30,204 bases of DNA from Leptospira ainlahdjerensis (GCF_016919175.1 NZ_JAFFPU010000067.1:130001-160204), one strand, 5' to 3'. Counted from the stretch's first letter, positions 1 through 9,710 are shown. Program-made: numbers and translations. The notes: generated from the sequence alone by a model not told the origin.

Positions 1-1248
1 CCAACGGATTCTTCCTTTCTGGGTTCGTTTTTCGCGGGTCTCTGGGAGGATCTTTCCGTGGCGTGTATTCCCTTTGGGAAAGGATCACTCGATTCTTCGA
101 TCGATTCGTTGCGTCCAAAATGGATCGTCACCTTGGACGAGGATTCGAATGAAAGTATGAAACGGATCGGATACGAAAGAGTTCTAAATTCTTCCGTACC
201 CGATTCAAGAGCTCATCTTTTTAGAAGGATTGAATTCTCAAGAGAGATTTCGGATAACGTGCGTATCTTTCTCAAAAGCTCGGGCACAAGCGCTGCACAG
301 AAGTGGGTGGGTCTTTCCGATTCGTCCATTTTTCACAATTTAAGAACGCATCTCGAAGCCTTTCCAAAAGAAGGATCCACGGTTGGTTCCGTTTTGCCTT
401 GGACTCATTCGTTCGGGCTGATTCTTGATTTTTTTCCCTCTCTTCTCCGTTCCTCGACGGTGATCAAGTATGTGTCCTCTTCCTTCGATTTGGAAGAATG
501 TTTCGAATTTTTGAATTCCTTTCCGATTCGGCACCTTTCCGGCGTTCCTTCTTTTTTCTCAAGAATCCAGACTCTACCAGCCGGTTCCGAATTCTTAGAA
601 AGTTTAGAATCCGGTATCGTCGGCGGGGCTCCGATTTCTTCCTCGCTCGCAAAGCATCTTCGAAACACAAAACTCAGAGTCGGATATGGACAAACGGAAG
701 CCGGTCCCGGAATCACGTTAGGAGAACCGGGAGATTTCGATTTCGGATATTTGGGTAAGCCAGTCGGATGCGAGGTGAAAATCGATTCGGAATCGGGATC
801 GCTTCTTTTTCGGGGACAGAACGCTTCTTCGTTGGAGATCGACTCTTCCGGGTGTGTAAATTATTTTTTTCCGGAAGAATGGAGAGATACGGGGGATCTC
901 GTTCGTAAGGAATCGGACGGATATTTTTTTATCGGACGAACAACGGATCATTTCAAATTACAGAACGGCAAATTTCTTTCCCCCTTCCCTATGGAATCTT
1001 CGATTACCGAACTCTTGGATCTTCCCTGGGCTTTTGTCTTTCAGTCGCAGGACCTAAAGACGATCTGCATTCTTCCGGACGATACATCGCCCGAAAGGAA
1101 AGATCGAATTCTTTCCGGATGGAAAGAATCATTTCCCTGGATCGAGGAACTTTTCTTTGCACCGGAGGAGATCGTTTCGTTTTCGGCTAAGGGTGAAATT
1201 CTTAGATCCATTTCAAAATCAAACGTAGAAAGGTGGCTTCATTCATGA
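1..1248 (+). CDS. AMP-dependent acyl/aryl-CoA (or ACP) ligase, 5'-truncated by the window edge
   Basis: The reading frame is open from base 1, so the true start lies upstream; the first in-window GTG (58) is probably internal. The ANL-superfamily adenylation signatures are in order: a phosphate-binding loop SSGTSAAQK (about 274-300, departing from the usual TSGxTGxPK but keeping the Lys), GGAPIS (about 625), YGQTE (685-699), TGD in the context WRDTGD (about 880-897), and GRTTDHFK (931-954), the hinge before the C-terminal lid. Family role: ATP-dependent activation of a carboxylic acid to an acyl-adenylate and then a thioester. The stop overlaps the next gene's ATG (ATGA), so translation is probably coupled. 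Two genes downstream is an aromatic amino acid ammonia-lyase, which suggests an aryl acid such as p-coumarate as substrate; that is inference, and a fatty acid cannot be excluded. Confidence 0.85.
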   Translation, partial: PTDSSFLGSFFAGLWEDLSVACIPFGKGSLDSSIDSLRPKWIVTLDEDSNESMKRIGYERVLNSSVPDSRAHLFRRIEFSREISDNVRIFLKSSGTSAAQKWVGLSDSSIFHNLRTHLEAFPKEGSTVGSVLPWTHSFGLILDFFPSLLRSSTVIKYVSSSFDLEECFEFLNSFPIRHLSGVPSFFSRIQTLPAGSEFLESLESGIVGGAPISSSLAKHLRNTKLRVGYGQTEAGPGITLGEPGDFDFGYLGKPVGCEVKIDSESGSLLFRGQNASSLEIDSSGCVNYFFPEEWRDTGDLVRKESDGYFFIGRTTDHFKLQNGKFLSPFPMESSITELLDLPWAFVFQSQDLKTICILPDDTSPERKDRILSGWKESFPWIEELFFAPEEIVSFSAKGEILRSISKSNVERWLHS

Positions 1249-1913
1249 ACTATCAAACCCTTTTGGAATCGATCCAAAATCCGAAATTAGAACAAACCTG
1301 GAAGGAAACCCTGACCTATTGGGATGATTCCGAAATCAACGATCGAGAAGATCTCTTGGACTTCATCAAAAACAAACGGAACCAATTTTTGGAAATGTTA
1401 AACGAAGTCGGAGAGAACGGAGACTGGGAATCTTTGATCGCCGTGGAATACATCGAACTCAAAAGTCTTTGGATCAACCTCAATACGCAGATTCAATATC
1501 AGTATTTCACAAAAGGAAAACAGATCGGCGCAACCGCTTACAAAGCCTCGGTTACGAGTATGTTTTTAGAAGTCATCGAACAATTTATTCCGAACGCGAC
1601 CCGGGATAAGATCAACGTCTTCTTGGGAGAAACTGCAAAACTTTCCGAAGAAAGGGAACGATCGGAAAGTTCCCCCGTCGCCATTGTAGAAGGTTTGGAT
1701 CTACAGCTGAACGATCTCTACGGAGAAAAGGAAAGTTTACTCACGAAACTCGGAGTCGGACAACTTTCCGAAATACCCGATCTTGTGGAAAGTATGGACT
1801 TGCAACTTCGTGAATATTATGATTTAATGAAAGACTCGATCCTGATCGAAAACGGGCAAATCGAAATCAGAAGCGAGGAACCTTTTCAGATTCTTTATAA
1901 AAAAGGGAATTGA
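1245..1913 (+). CDS. hypothetical helical protein between ligase and ammonia-lyase
   Basis: A protein of 222 residues that I do not recognise. It is acidic, predicted mostly helical, and has no signal peptide, membrane segment or cysteine cluster. I chose ATG 1245 over GTG 1233 because it forms an ATGA overlap with the upstream stop and has an AAAGG ribosome site at 1229-1233, while the GTG would overlap that site. The stop is 7 bases before the next start, so the three genes form one transcription unit. The central region (about residues 60-125, with Tyr/Trp-rich helices) and the C-terminal half (Leu/Glu-rich repeats) could be a helical bundle. A partner or scaffold role for the ligase/lyase is possible from position alone; nothing in the sequence gives an enzymatic role. 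Confidence 0.8.
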   Translation: MNYQTLLESIQNPKLEQTWKETLTYWDDSEINDREDLLDFIKNKRNQFLEMLNEVGENGDWESLIAVEYIELKSLWINLNTQIQYQYFTKGKQIGATAYKASVTSMFLEVIEQFIPNATRDKINVFLGETAKLSEERERSESSPVAIVEGLDLQLNDLYGEKESLLTKLGVGQLSEIPDLVESMDLQLREYYDLMKDSILIENGQIEIRSEEPFQILYKKGN

Positions 1914-1920
1914 TCCTTCA

Positions 1921-3453
1921 TTGAAAACTGTTTCTTTAGGACCGGACCAACCTCTTCTACCGGAGGATATCGAATCTTTCTATAAGTCCTTTGAAAAGGA
2001 CGGAGGGATTCGAGTCATTCTTTCCGAGAAGGGAAAAACCGCCGTCGAAGAATCGAGACTTCGTTTCGAAGAATTGGTTTCGAACGGAGAACCGATTTAC
2101 GGAACTACAACCGGATTTGGTCCTTTCGTCCGTTTTGAATCCAACTCCGATACGACAAAACAAGCGGAAAGTCTTCTCAATCATTTAGGCGTCGGCTTCG
2201 GGAAATTCGCACCGGAAAAGATCGTATTTTCAACGGCCTTACTTCGTTTATCGACTCTGGCCCAGGGATTTTCCGGAATTCGTCCGGAGACTTGGTTTGC
2301 ATATTCTAATATTCTAATGCAGAGAGATCTTCCGTCTATTCCCGAGATCGGGTCTTTGGGCGCCTCGGGGGATCTGGTTCCTCTTTCCTTTCTCGGAAGA
2401 ATCTTTCTAAACAATGCTTCGATCCGAACGGACACGGGAACAGTTTCCTCGGAGGAATACAGAAAGAGAAATAAAATTCCGGATCGTATCTTAGAATCCA
2501 GGGAAGCTCTGGCGTTTACAAACGGACTTTCCTTTTCCCAATCCTACGCCGTTTTCGCACTATTACACGCGGAGAGAATTCTTTCCAACTTGGAAACTTT
2601 GGTCGGAATCACCTATGCGTTCTTAGGTGCAAACAAAAACCACTTACGATCGGAATTGCACGAAGCACGTCTTCATCCCGGACAAATTGTAAGCGCAAAA
2701 AATATTCTTACCGTTGCCCTCTGTTTTTCGGATTCTCGCTCTTCTAAAAATCTTCAGGAAGTCTACTCGCTCAGAACGGCGCCGCAAGTGATCGGAGCGG
2801 TTCGGGATCAACTGAAAGAGTCTCGAAACATGCTTCAACTCGAGATCCAAGGTGTGGACGATAACCCTTTGTTTTTTAGGGAAGAGGACGGAAATGCGTT
2901 CGCGGTTCACGGAGGAAATTTTCAGGGACAACATCTCTCCTTTCTTTCGGATAGAATCAATACGAGCGTGGTTCAATGCGCGATCTTGGCGGAACGAATT
3001 TTAGATCTCCTCATCGACCCGAACCGGAACGGAGGTCTTCCTCTCTTATTGTCTCCTCAACCGGGGGCTGAAAGCGGCGTTGCTGGAGTTCAACTCACGG
3101 CTACGGCGCTCCTCGCCGAGTTACGTTCGAATTCGGGAAACTTCGCGAACTTTTCGATTCCGACTAACGGAGGAAATCAGGATATCGTTTCGATGGCGGG
3201 ACTTGCAAGTCGCAAAGCCTATGAACAAACTCTTCTCGCAAGCGGTTGTTTGGCTTCACTTTGGATCGCATTAGGACAATATGATTTTCTTTTTTCAAAT
3301 TCTTCGTCTTTGAATCGAAATCTAAAACCGGAAATGAAATCCAAATTCTCCCTTCCCGATTTTGAACCGATCCGAAGAGACAGACCCTTATGGGAAGAGA
3401 TACGGTCACTTTCCGATTTCTTTTTAGAAAGAGAAATTTTTCCGAATTCCTAG
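1921..3453 (+). CDS. aromatic amino acid ammonia-lyase (HAL/TAL/PAL family), tyrosine-type selectivity residues
   Basis: 510 residues, the usual length for the MIO-dependent lyases, which release ammonia from His, Tyr or Phe to give urocanate, p-coumarate or cinnamate. The MIO triad is Ala148-Ser149-Gly150 in GSLGASGDLVPL; the catalytic Tyr60 sits in IYGTTTGFG. YSLRTAPQ, DDNP and HGGNFQG are all intact. The substrate-selectivity pair in LLNHLGVGFG is His88-Leu89, the arrangement known for Rhodobacter TAL (His89-Leu90), whereas histidine lyases have Ser-His. The late motif is NQDIVSM, as in TAL/PAL, not the QEDHVSM of histidine lyases. No hutU/hutI/hutG lies nearby. So a generic 'histidine ammonia-lyase' label would probably be wrong. 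TTG start with an upstream AAGGG (spacing about 12); no nearby alternative. An aminomutase of the same fold remains possible. Confidence 0.88.
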   Translation: MKTVSLGPDQPLLPEDIESFYKSFEKDGGIRVILSEKGKTAVEESRLRFEELVSNGEPIYGTTTGFGPFVRFESNSDTTKQAESLLNHLGVGFGKFAPEKIVFSTALLRLSTLAQGFSGIRPETWFAYSNILMQRDLPSIPEIGSLGASGDLVPLSFLGRIFLNNASIRTDTGTVSSEEYRKRNKIPDRILESREALAFTNGLSFSQSYAVFALLHAERILSNLETLVGITYAFLGANKNHLRSELHEARLHPGQIVSAKNILTVALCFSDSRSSKNLQEVYSLRTAPQVIGAVRDQLKESRNMLQLEIQGVDDNPLFFREEDGNAFAVHGGNFQGQHLSFLSDRINTSVVQCAILAERILDLLIDPNRNGGLPLLLSPQPGAESGVAGVQLTATALLAELRSNSGNFANFSIPTNGGNQDIVSMAGLASRKAYEQTLLASGCLASLWIALGQYDFLFSNSSSLNRNLKPEMKSKFSLPDFEPIRRDRPLWEEIRSLSDFFLEREIFPNS

Positions 3454-3459
3454 GAATTC
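3444..3459. repeat. 16-base perfect palindrome over the lyase stop codon
   Basis: GAATTCCT followed by AGGAATTC, with the TAG stop in the centre. It could form a short 3' hairpin but lacks a T-run, so a terminator role is weak; it may be chance. Confidence 0.4.
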
Positions 3460-3462
3460 CGT

Positions 3463-3490
3463 TTGCTCTTCTAAAATCCATTCTTATACT
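3463..3490 (+). promoter_or_regulatory. putative promoter for the pdh operon
   Basis: TTGCTC (3463-3468), a 16-base spacer, and TATACT (3485-3490), about 45 bases before the pdhA ATG. The -10 matches five of six sigma-70 positions. This is the only good candidate in the 82-base gap after the lyase gene and would separate the two units. Pattern match only. Confidence 0.4.
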
Positions 3491-3535
3491 TTGCGCTGAA
3501 ATTGGATCAATCTTCTTTTCAGAAATCGGGTATCA

Positions 3536-4515
<980 letters not shown>

Positions 4516-4516
<1 letters not shown>

Positions 4517-5490
4517 TGGGGATCCTCACTTACAGAGAAGCGCTCAACCGTGCGATGTGCGAAGAAATGGACAAGGATCCGAATATCTTTCTCATGGGAG
4601 AAGAAGTCGGACACTACGACGGAGCCTATAAGGTTTCGCAGGGAATGCTCGCGAAATACGGAGAAAGAAGAGTGATCGATACACCGATTTCCGAAAACGG
4701 ATTCGCGGGAGTCGGAATCGGAGCGGCGATGGTGGGCTTACGTCCGATCATCGAATTTATGACCTGGAACTTTTCCCTCGTCGCGATCGATCAGATCATC
4801 AACTCGGCCGCGAAGATGAATTATATGAGTGCGGGACAATTTCCGATTCCGATCGTATTTCGAGGAGCGGGTGGAGCGGGTGGAAGACTCGCCGCACAAC
4901 ATTCCCAGTCTTTCGAAAGTTGGTACGCGCATATCCCCGGTCTCAAGGTCATCGCGCCCTATTCTCCCGCAGACGCTTATGGACTTTTGAAAACTTCGAT
5001 TCGTGATAACAATCCTACGATCTTTATTGAAAGCGAAGTTCTGTACGGAAGTCGCGGAGAAGTGCCGGAGCAGGAATATTCGATACCTTTCGGAAAAGCG
5101 GATCTCAAACGAGAAGGTTCTCATATAACAATTGTTAGTTGGTCTCGCGCGTTAATGTATGTTCTTCCCGCCGCGGAAAGACTGGCCAAGGAAGGAATTT
5201 CCGTGGAAGTTTTGGACATCCGATCCATTCGTCCTTTGGACGAAGAATCCATCTACGCTTCCGTAGCGAAAACGAACCGAGCCTTAATCGTGGAAGAAGG
5301 CTGGGAAGTCGCGGGATTCGGTTCTCAAATCGCGTATTTGATTCAGAAGAATGCGTTCGATCACCTGGACGCTCCTGTCGAAAGAATCACACAAGAAGAC
5401 GTTCCCATGCCCTACGCCGCCAACTTGGAAAAGGCTTCTCTTCCGAGCGAGGAAAAGATCATCGCCAAAGTTCGAGAAATGCTCGAATAA
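4516..5490 (+). CDS. pdhB: pyruvate dehydrogenase E1 component, beta subunit
   Basis: 324 residues, full length. Together with the alpha subunit it forms the thiamine-diphosphate active site. The cofactor-side motif ISENGFAGVGIGAAMVGLRPI (about residues 57-78), the loop FRGAGGAGGRLAAQHSQSFESWYAHIPGLKV (about 114-146) and the C-terminal transketolase domain (VLDIRSIRPLDEESI, then EEGWEVAGFGSQIA) are all intact. It overlaps the alpha gene by one base and is followed 22 bases later by the E2 gene, so all three are one operon. No lipoamide dehydrogenase (E3) gene is in the window; E3 must be encoded elsewhere. Confidence 0.94.
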
Positions 5491-5512
5491 ACAAGCGCAA
5501 GGAATATTCAAA

Positions 5513-6874
5513 ATGGCTAAAATTGCTGAAATGACTCAACTCAGTCCGACGATGACCGAAGGAAAGATCGTCCGTTGGCTCAAAAAAAACGGAGATTCCG
5601 TTTCTCCGGGTGAAATTATGGCGGAGGTGGAAACCGATAAGGCGGTCATGGAGATGGAAGCCTTTGAAAGCGGAGTTCTTCTTGAAATTCTCGCACCCGA
5701 AGGATCTCTTCTTCCGGTTGGATCCCCCGTCGCGATCATCGGAAAACAAGGAGAGGACATTTCCGCGTTAGTCGAAACCGCAAAGAAAGCGATTCCTACA
5801 AAAAAAGAACCTGCATCGACTTCAAACCCTCCACTGACTTCAACTTCGAACGCGTCCTCCGATGTTTCCCAATCGGAAACGTCGCAGGTAAAGTCGCAGG
5901 CCTCTTCTTCCACTCCTTCCTCCGGTAAAGAATCGATTGATACCGGTTTACAAAATTCTCCAGGACACAAAAACGTATCCCGAGAAAAAAAAGAATTTTT
6001 GGAACGTACAAACGCGGGCGCTCCGATCAAGGCGTCTCCACTTGCAAAAAATCTCGCACTTCAAAACGGAGTCAATCTAGACGAAGTGATCGGCTCCGGT
6101 CCCGGGGGAAGAATCATCAAACGAGACATTCTTTCCTTTCAAGAATCGGGAGGAAAAAAAGGAATCGGTTTTGTAAAACGCCAAGATCGGAAATTAGAAC
6201 TCACCGGAATGAGAAAGACCATAGCGACAAGACTCGCGCATTCCACTTCCACAATTCCTCATTTTTATCTTACGATGGAAGTCGACGCGGATCCGATCGA
6301 CAGGCTCAGAAATTCGATCAACAAGGATCTAAAACTCGAAGGTCACGAGAGGATCAGCGTCAACGATCTCATTCTCAAGGCTTGTTCTTTGTGTTTGAAG
6401 GAAGTTCCCGAGGTCAATTCTTCTTGGAGAGAAGATCATATTCTCGAATATGGAAGAATCGATATCGGTGTCGCGGTTTCGATCGACGGCGGCCTCATCA
6501 CTCCTTATGTTCGAAACGCGGATCAGAAAACGATAACAGAGATCAGTCATGAGATAAAAGAACTTGCTTCCCGAGCAAGAGAAAGAAAACTCAAACCGGG
6601 GGAATACACGGACGGAACCTTTACCGTCTCCAACCTCGGAATGTTCGGAATTTCTTCCTTCACTGCGGTCATCAACGAACCGGAAGCGGCTATCCTCGCG
6701 GTAGGAGCTCTTGTGGAAAAAGCGGTGATCCGGGATGGGAGTCTCGTCGCAGGAAAGACCTTGACGGTCACTCTTTCCTGCGATCACAGAGTTGTCGACG
6801 GCGCCACCGGTGCTAGATTTCTTTCTTCATTTCGAGAATTTACGGAACATCCCCTTCGCCTATTAACAGGTTAA
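5513..6874 (+). CDS. pdhC: pyruvate dehydrogenase E2, dihydrolipoamide acetyltransferase
   Basis: 453 residues from ATG 5513, preceded by AAGGA at good spacing; longer upstream reading of the frame runs into pdhB and is not needed. Domains: one lipoyl domain (residues 1-76) with the lipoylated Lys43 in ETDKAVMEM; a Ser/Thr/Pro/Ala-rich flexible linker (about 90-165); a peripheral-subunit-binding domain (about 168-205, ASPLAKNLA...GSGPGGRIIKRDI); and the acetyltransferase core (about 222-453) with the active-site motif around His425 and Asp429 (CDHRVVDG). It transfers acetyl from lipoamide to CoA and forms the core of the complex. The single lipoyl domain resembles the mitochondrial and alpha-proteobacterial type. 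Confidence 0.94.
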   Translation: MAKIAEMTQLSPTMTEGKIVRWLKKNGDSVSPGEIMAEVETDKAVMEMEAFESGVLLEILAPEGSLLPVGSPVAIIGKQGEDISALVETAKKAIPTKKEPASTSNPPLTSTSNASSDVSQSETSQVKSQASSSTPSSGKESIDTGLQNSPGHKNVSREKKEFLERTNAGAPIKASPLAKNLALQNGVNLDEVIGSGPGGRIIKRDILSFQESGGKKGIGFVKRQDRKLELTGMRKTIATRLAHSTSTIPHFYLTMEVDADPIDRLRNSINKDLKLEGHERISVNDLILKACSLCLKEVPEVNSSWREDHILEYGRIDIGVAVSIDGGLITPYVRNADQKTITEISHEIKELASRARERKLKPGEYTDGTFTVSNLGMFGISSFTAVINEPEAAILAVGALVEKAVIRDGSLVAGKTLTVTLSCDHRVVDGATGARFLSSFREFTEHPLRLLTG

Positions 6875-6886
6875 GGATTTTATTTT

Positions 6887-7906
6887 GTGGATAAAGAATC
6901 AGCTTCCGGTGCAAGAAAAGAAAAAATCAGAAAATCGGCCCTTCTCCTCTTGTCGCTTAACAAAGAAGACGCCGCTAAGGTTCTTTCCAAATTAGACGAC
7001 TCGATGATCGAAGAGATCATCCTCGAGATGGCTCAGATCAAGACCATCTCCAAAAAGGAAAAAGAAGACGTTCTATTAGAATTTAAGAATTCGGTTCTTC
7101 CCGGTGAAGGTGAAATCAAAGGGGGAATGGACGCGGCGAGAGAAATTCTCCAGCACTCGATGGGAAAGGAAAAAGCGGAGAATATTTTAGGAAAACTTTC
7201 CCGAAAAGACATCGAAGACGATTTTTCCTTTTTAAGCGAAGCGGAACCGGGAGTTCTTGCCGGTCTTCTCCAACACGAATCTCCTCAGACAATCGCAGTC
7301 ACTCTCGCCTTTATGACTCCAAAAAAAGCCGCCGATATTTTAAAATTCTTTCCGGGAGAATTGCAGGCCAGTGTCGCCTATCGTTTGGCAAACACTACAA
7401 AGACCCATCCCGATGCGATCAAAGAAATTGCGAGGGTCCTAAAGAAAAAATACGAACAGAGAGATCGTTCCGAATACAGCGAAGCCGGCGGAGCGGAAGC
7501 CTTGGCGAACATTCTCAATCACATGGACAAGTCTCAGGAAGAGAATATTCTAAAAGAGCTGGAGGCGAATTCTCCGGAACTCGCAAAACAAGTCAAAGAG
7601 AAGTTATACACCTTCGAAGACGTTCTTGGTCTGGATCAAAAAGAGATGCGGATTCTTATCAACCGACTAAGTGACGACGAAACTCTCAGCATGGCTCTCC
7701 GAGGTTCCGGAGACGATCTCAGAAATCATTTCTTAAACGCCATGTCCAGAAATCGCGCTGCCGAAATCATGGATATGATGGACATCCGCGGAAAACTCAC
7801 CTTACGCGAAATCAACGACGCTCGTAATATCGTTCTCAACCTGGTTCGAGAATTGGAAGAAGAAGGAACGATCTTTGTGAAAAAAGACGGAGAAGAATAT
7901 ATCTGA
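6887..7906 (+). CDS. fliG: flagellar motor switch protein FliG (probable paralogue)
   Basis: 339 residues, normal FliG length, with N, middle and C domains. FliG sits on the MS ring and its C domain meets the stator to make torque. The middle-domain EHPQ motif appears as Glu131-Ser-Pro-Gln134 (HESPQT). The C domain carries the charged ridge in ALRGSGDDLRNHF...SRNRAAEIMDMMDIRG; compared with typical FliG this helix/loop seems one residue short and its acidic pair is shifted. Start GTG 6887 with AAGGA at 6873-6877. It begins 12 bases after pdhC, an unusual place for a flagellar gene, so it may be co-transcribed with pdh. Spirochaetes carry more than one fliG; which copy this is cannot be told here. 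Confidence 0.9.
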   Translation: MDKESASGARKEKIRKSALLLLSLNKEDAAKVLSKLDDSMIEEIILEMAQIKTISKKEKEDVLLEFKNSVLPGEGEIKGGMDAAREILQHSMGKEKAENILGKLSRKDIEDDFSFLSEAEPGVLAGLLQHESPQTIAVTLAFMTPKKAADILKFFPGELQASVAYRLANTTKTHPDAIKEIARVLKKKYEQRDRSEYSEAGGAEALANILNHMDKSQEENILKELEANSPELAKQVKEKLYTFEDVLGLDQKEMRILINRLSDDETLSMALRGSGDDLRNHFLNAMSRNRAAEIMDMMDIRGKLTLREINDARNIVLNLVRELEEEGTIFVKKDGEEYI

Positions 7907-8281
<375 letters not shown>

Positions 8282-8291
8282 GATTCCTTTG

Positions 8292-8321
8292 ATACTTTTT
8301 CAAATGAAGGTATACGGTCAA
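8292..8321 (-). promoter_or_regulatory. putative promoter of tRNA-Asp
   Basis: On the minus strand TTGACC (8321-8316), an 18-base spacer and AAGTAT (8297-8292), ending 11 bases before the tRNA 5' end. The -35 is good and the -10 weak; position relative to the tRNA is the main support. Confidence 0.35.
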
Positions 8322-8425
8322 CCGATTTCAAACAAATTAGTCCGAAAAATTCTATTCCGAAAATCAGTTCTTTCATTTACTGGAATACAAAATTCTTCTG
8401 ATAAAAATATTGGAACGAAATAAGA

Positions 8426-9100
8426 ATGATCGTTCAGGAAAAAAAACCAAAGGAACTCTTAGAAGATCGAATTTTTACGGTCTCGAATTTTCTCTCCGTC
8501 AGCCGAGTTTTTCTTTTACCCTTTTTTATCACCTTCACAAAAACGTATATGGAAGATCCGCAAAAGACGGAATTCCTTCTCTATGCTGTTTTTATCTGTA
8601 TCATCGCAGTAATCACCGACTACTTGGACGGCTTTTTGGCGCGTCTCCTCAATCAAGAATCCGTTTTAGGACGTTATCTGGACCCTGTATGTGATAAGAT
8701 CGTGACCGTAGGCGGGCTTTCGGTTATCGTTCATTACTTTCGTTTTCCGTCTTGGATTCTAATTGCGTATGTAATCCGGGAAATTTTAGGAGTTTGGCTG
8801 GGAAGTTTTCTTTATCTCAAGAGAGGAATTCAGGGGAAACCCAATTGGTGGGGAAAGTTCGGTGTTGGACTCGTTGCCGTCGCGGTTCTTTGGTATATGT
8901 GTATTCCTCTCATAGAAATGCAGATCGTGGGGGAAAGTTTTCTAAAACATCCTGAATATTCCGGCTATATTCTGGTTCTCATTCTCAGCATCGGAATTTT
9001 CGCATACTCCAAACGTTATTGGAATATAGTCTTTCACCCGGAAAAAATTCAAATCGACCCGGAAGACAAAAAGACTCGAAAGAAATACGAACTCGTTTGA
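8426..9100 (+). CDS. pgsA: CDP-alcohol phosphatidyltransferase, probable phosphatidylglycerophosphate synthase
   Basis: 224 residues, integral inner-membrane protein with about six membrane segments. The CDP-alcohol phosphotransferase signature DG-x2-AR-x8-G-x3-D-x3-D is complete at about residues 72-94 (DGFLAR...GRYLDPVCD), so the metal and CDP-diacylglycerol site is intact. The usual reaction is CDP-diacylglycerol plus glycerol 3-phosphate to phosphatidylglycerol phosphate, the first step to phosphatidylglycerol and cardiolipin. Other family members use serine, inositol or choline; the single-domain size and short loops favour PgsA but do not prove it. The ribosome site is weak (GGAA about 12 bases upstream). 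It lies between two divergently placed tRNA genes. Confidence 0.82.
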   Translation: MIVQEKKPKELLEDRIFTVSNFLSVSRVFLLPFFITFTKTYMEDPQKTEFLLYAVFICIIAVITDYLDGFLARLLNQESVLGRYLDPVCDKIVTVGGLSVIVHYFRFPSWILIAYVIREILGVWLGSFLYLKRGIQGKPNWWGKFGVGLVAVAVLWYMCIPLIEMQIVGESFLKHPEYSGYILVLILSIGIFAYSKRYWNIVFHPEKIQIDPEDKKTRKKYELV

Positions 9101-9110
9101 TCGGAATTCC

Positions 9111-9138
9111 TTGACTCCCAAGAGTCCTCTCACATCCT
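9111..9138 (+). promoter_or_regulatory. putative promoter of tRNA-Leu
   Basis: TTGACT (9111-9116), a 16-base spacer and CATCCT (9133-9138), ending 13 bases before the tRNA 5' end. The spacing places transcription start a few bases upstream of the mature tRNA. Confidence 0.45.
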
Positions 9139-9149
9139 GTCCATTGCAA

Positions 9150-9235
<86 letters not shown>

Positions 9236-9330
9236 GAATCTTTCCTCTTTTTTAAAATCATACAATCTATTACGAAAAATCGGGACTCGAAGCGAGCTTT
9301 GGTAAACCGTTTTGAGCTGGACCGGACTTT

Positions 9331-9357
9331 ACAAATCCTACGTTTGAGTTCCCACAA
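9331..9357. repeat. diverged copy of the short palindrome family
   Basis: Contains TCCTACG and GAGTTCCCACAA, resembling the arms of the palindromes at 9448 and 9614 (core GTAGGA/TCCTAC or GTGGGA/TCCCAC). Degenerate member, judged by eye. Confidence 0.35.
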
Positions 9358-9447
9358 TCCTCCGTAAAAACGAAACATACTTCCTTGTTCTGGCGAGCGT
9401 CCCGTTGCTTACAAACTCCAAAAGGAGAACGGTTACAAAAGAAAGAT

Positions 9448-9465
9448 TTGTGAGAGCTCCTACAA
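9448..9465. repeat. near-palindrome TTGTGAGAGCTCCTACAA
   Basis: Eighteen bases, palindromic except two mismatched pairs, centred on GAGCTC. It resembles the palindrome at 9614-9627 in its outer CTACA arm. Confidence 0.45.
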
Positions 9466-9491
9466 ACTGGAATTATTCTCAAAAAATCATG

Positions 9492-9545
9492 ATTTTGTGA
9501 TAATGAAAAGTCCTCCATTTTTTTCCACCACCCACCCTTCCACCC
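9492..9545. repeat. imperfect direct repeat, copy 1
   Basis: ATTTTGTGATAATGAAAAG, then TCCTCC, a T-run and a C/A-rich tract ending TTCCACCC. It matches 9655-9710 in the same order with small gaps. The C-rich tract gives strong strand asymmetry. Confidence 0.6.
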
Positions 9546-9613
9546 GAAATTTGCATAGCTTTACCAATAAGTTAAGAGTAGAACAACGAGAATCGTCCCG
9601 AGACAAGGGTTTC

Positions 9614-9627
9614 GTAGGAATTCCTAC
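9614..9627. repeat. perfect palindrome GTAGGAATTCCTAC
   Basis: Fourteen-base perfect inverted repeat lying between the two direct-repeat copies. Could be a protein-binding site or a mobile mini-repeat core. Confidence 0.55.
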
Positions 9628-9654
9628 ATTGGAATTTTTCCTTGCGAAATTAGA

Positions 9655-9710
9655 ATTTTGTGATAGAGGAAAGCCTCCGGAGTTTTTCCCGCCCCCACTC
9701 CCCTCCACCC
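9655..9710. repeat. imperfect direct repeat, copy 2
   Basis: ATTTTGTGATAGAGGAAAG, then CCTCC, a T-run and a C-rich tract ending CTCCACCC; aligned with 9492-9545, 163 bases away. Confidence 0.6.

Noticed and set aside
58..120. GTG 58 as the real start of the ligase
   Set aside because: The frame is open to base 1 with normal protein sequence and the ligase N-terminal domain would be far too short.
1921..3453. Histidine utilisation gene hutH
   Set aside because: Substrate residues are of the tyrosine/phenylalanine type and no hut genes are adjacent.
5536..6030. 164-residue antisense frame inside pdhC
   Set aside because: Shadow of the lipoyl domain and linker coding sequence; no ribosome site and no domain.
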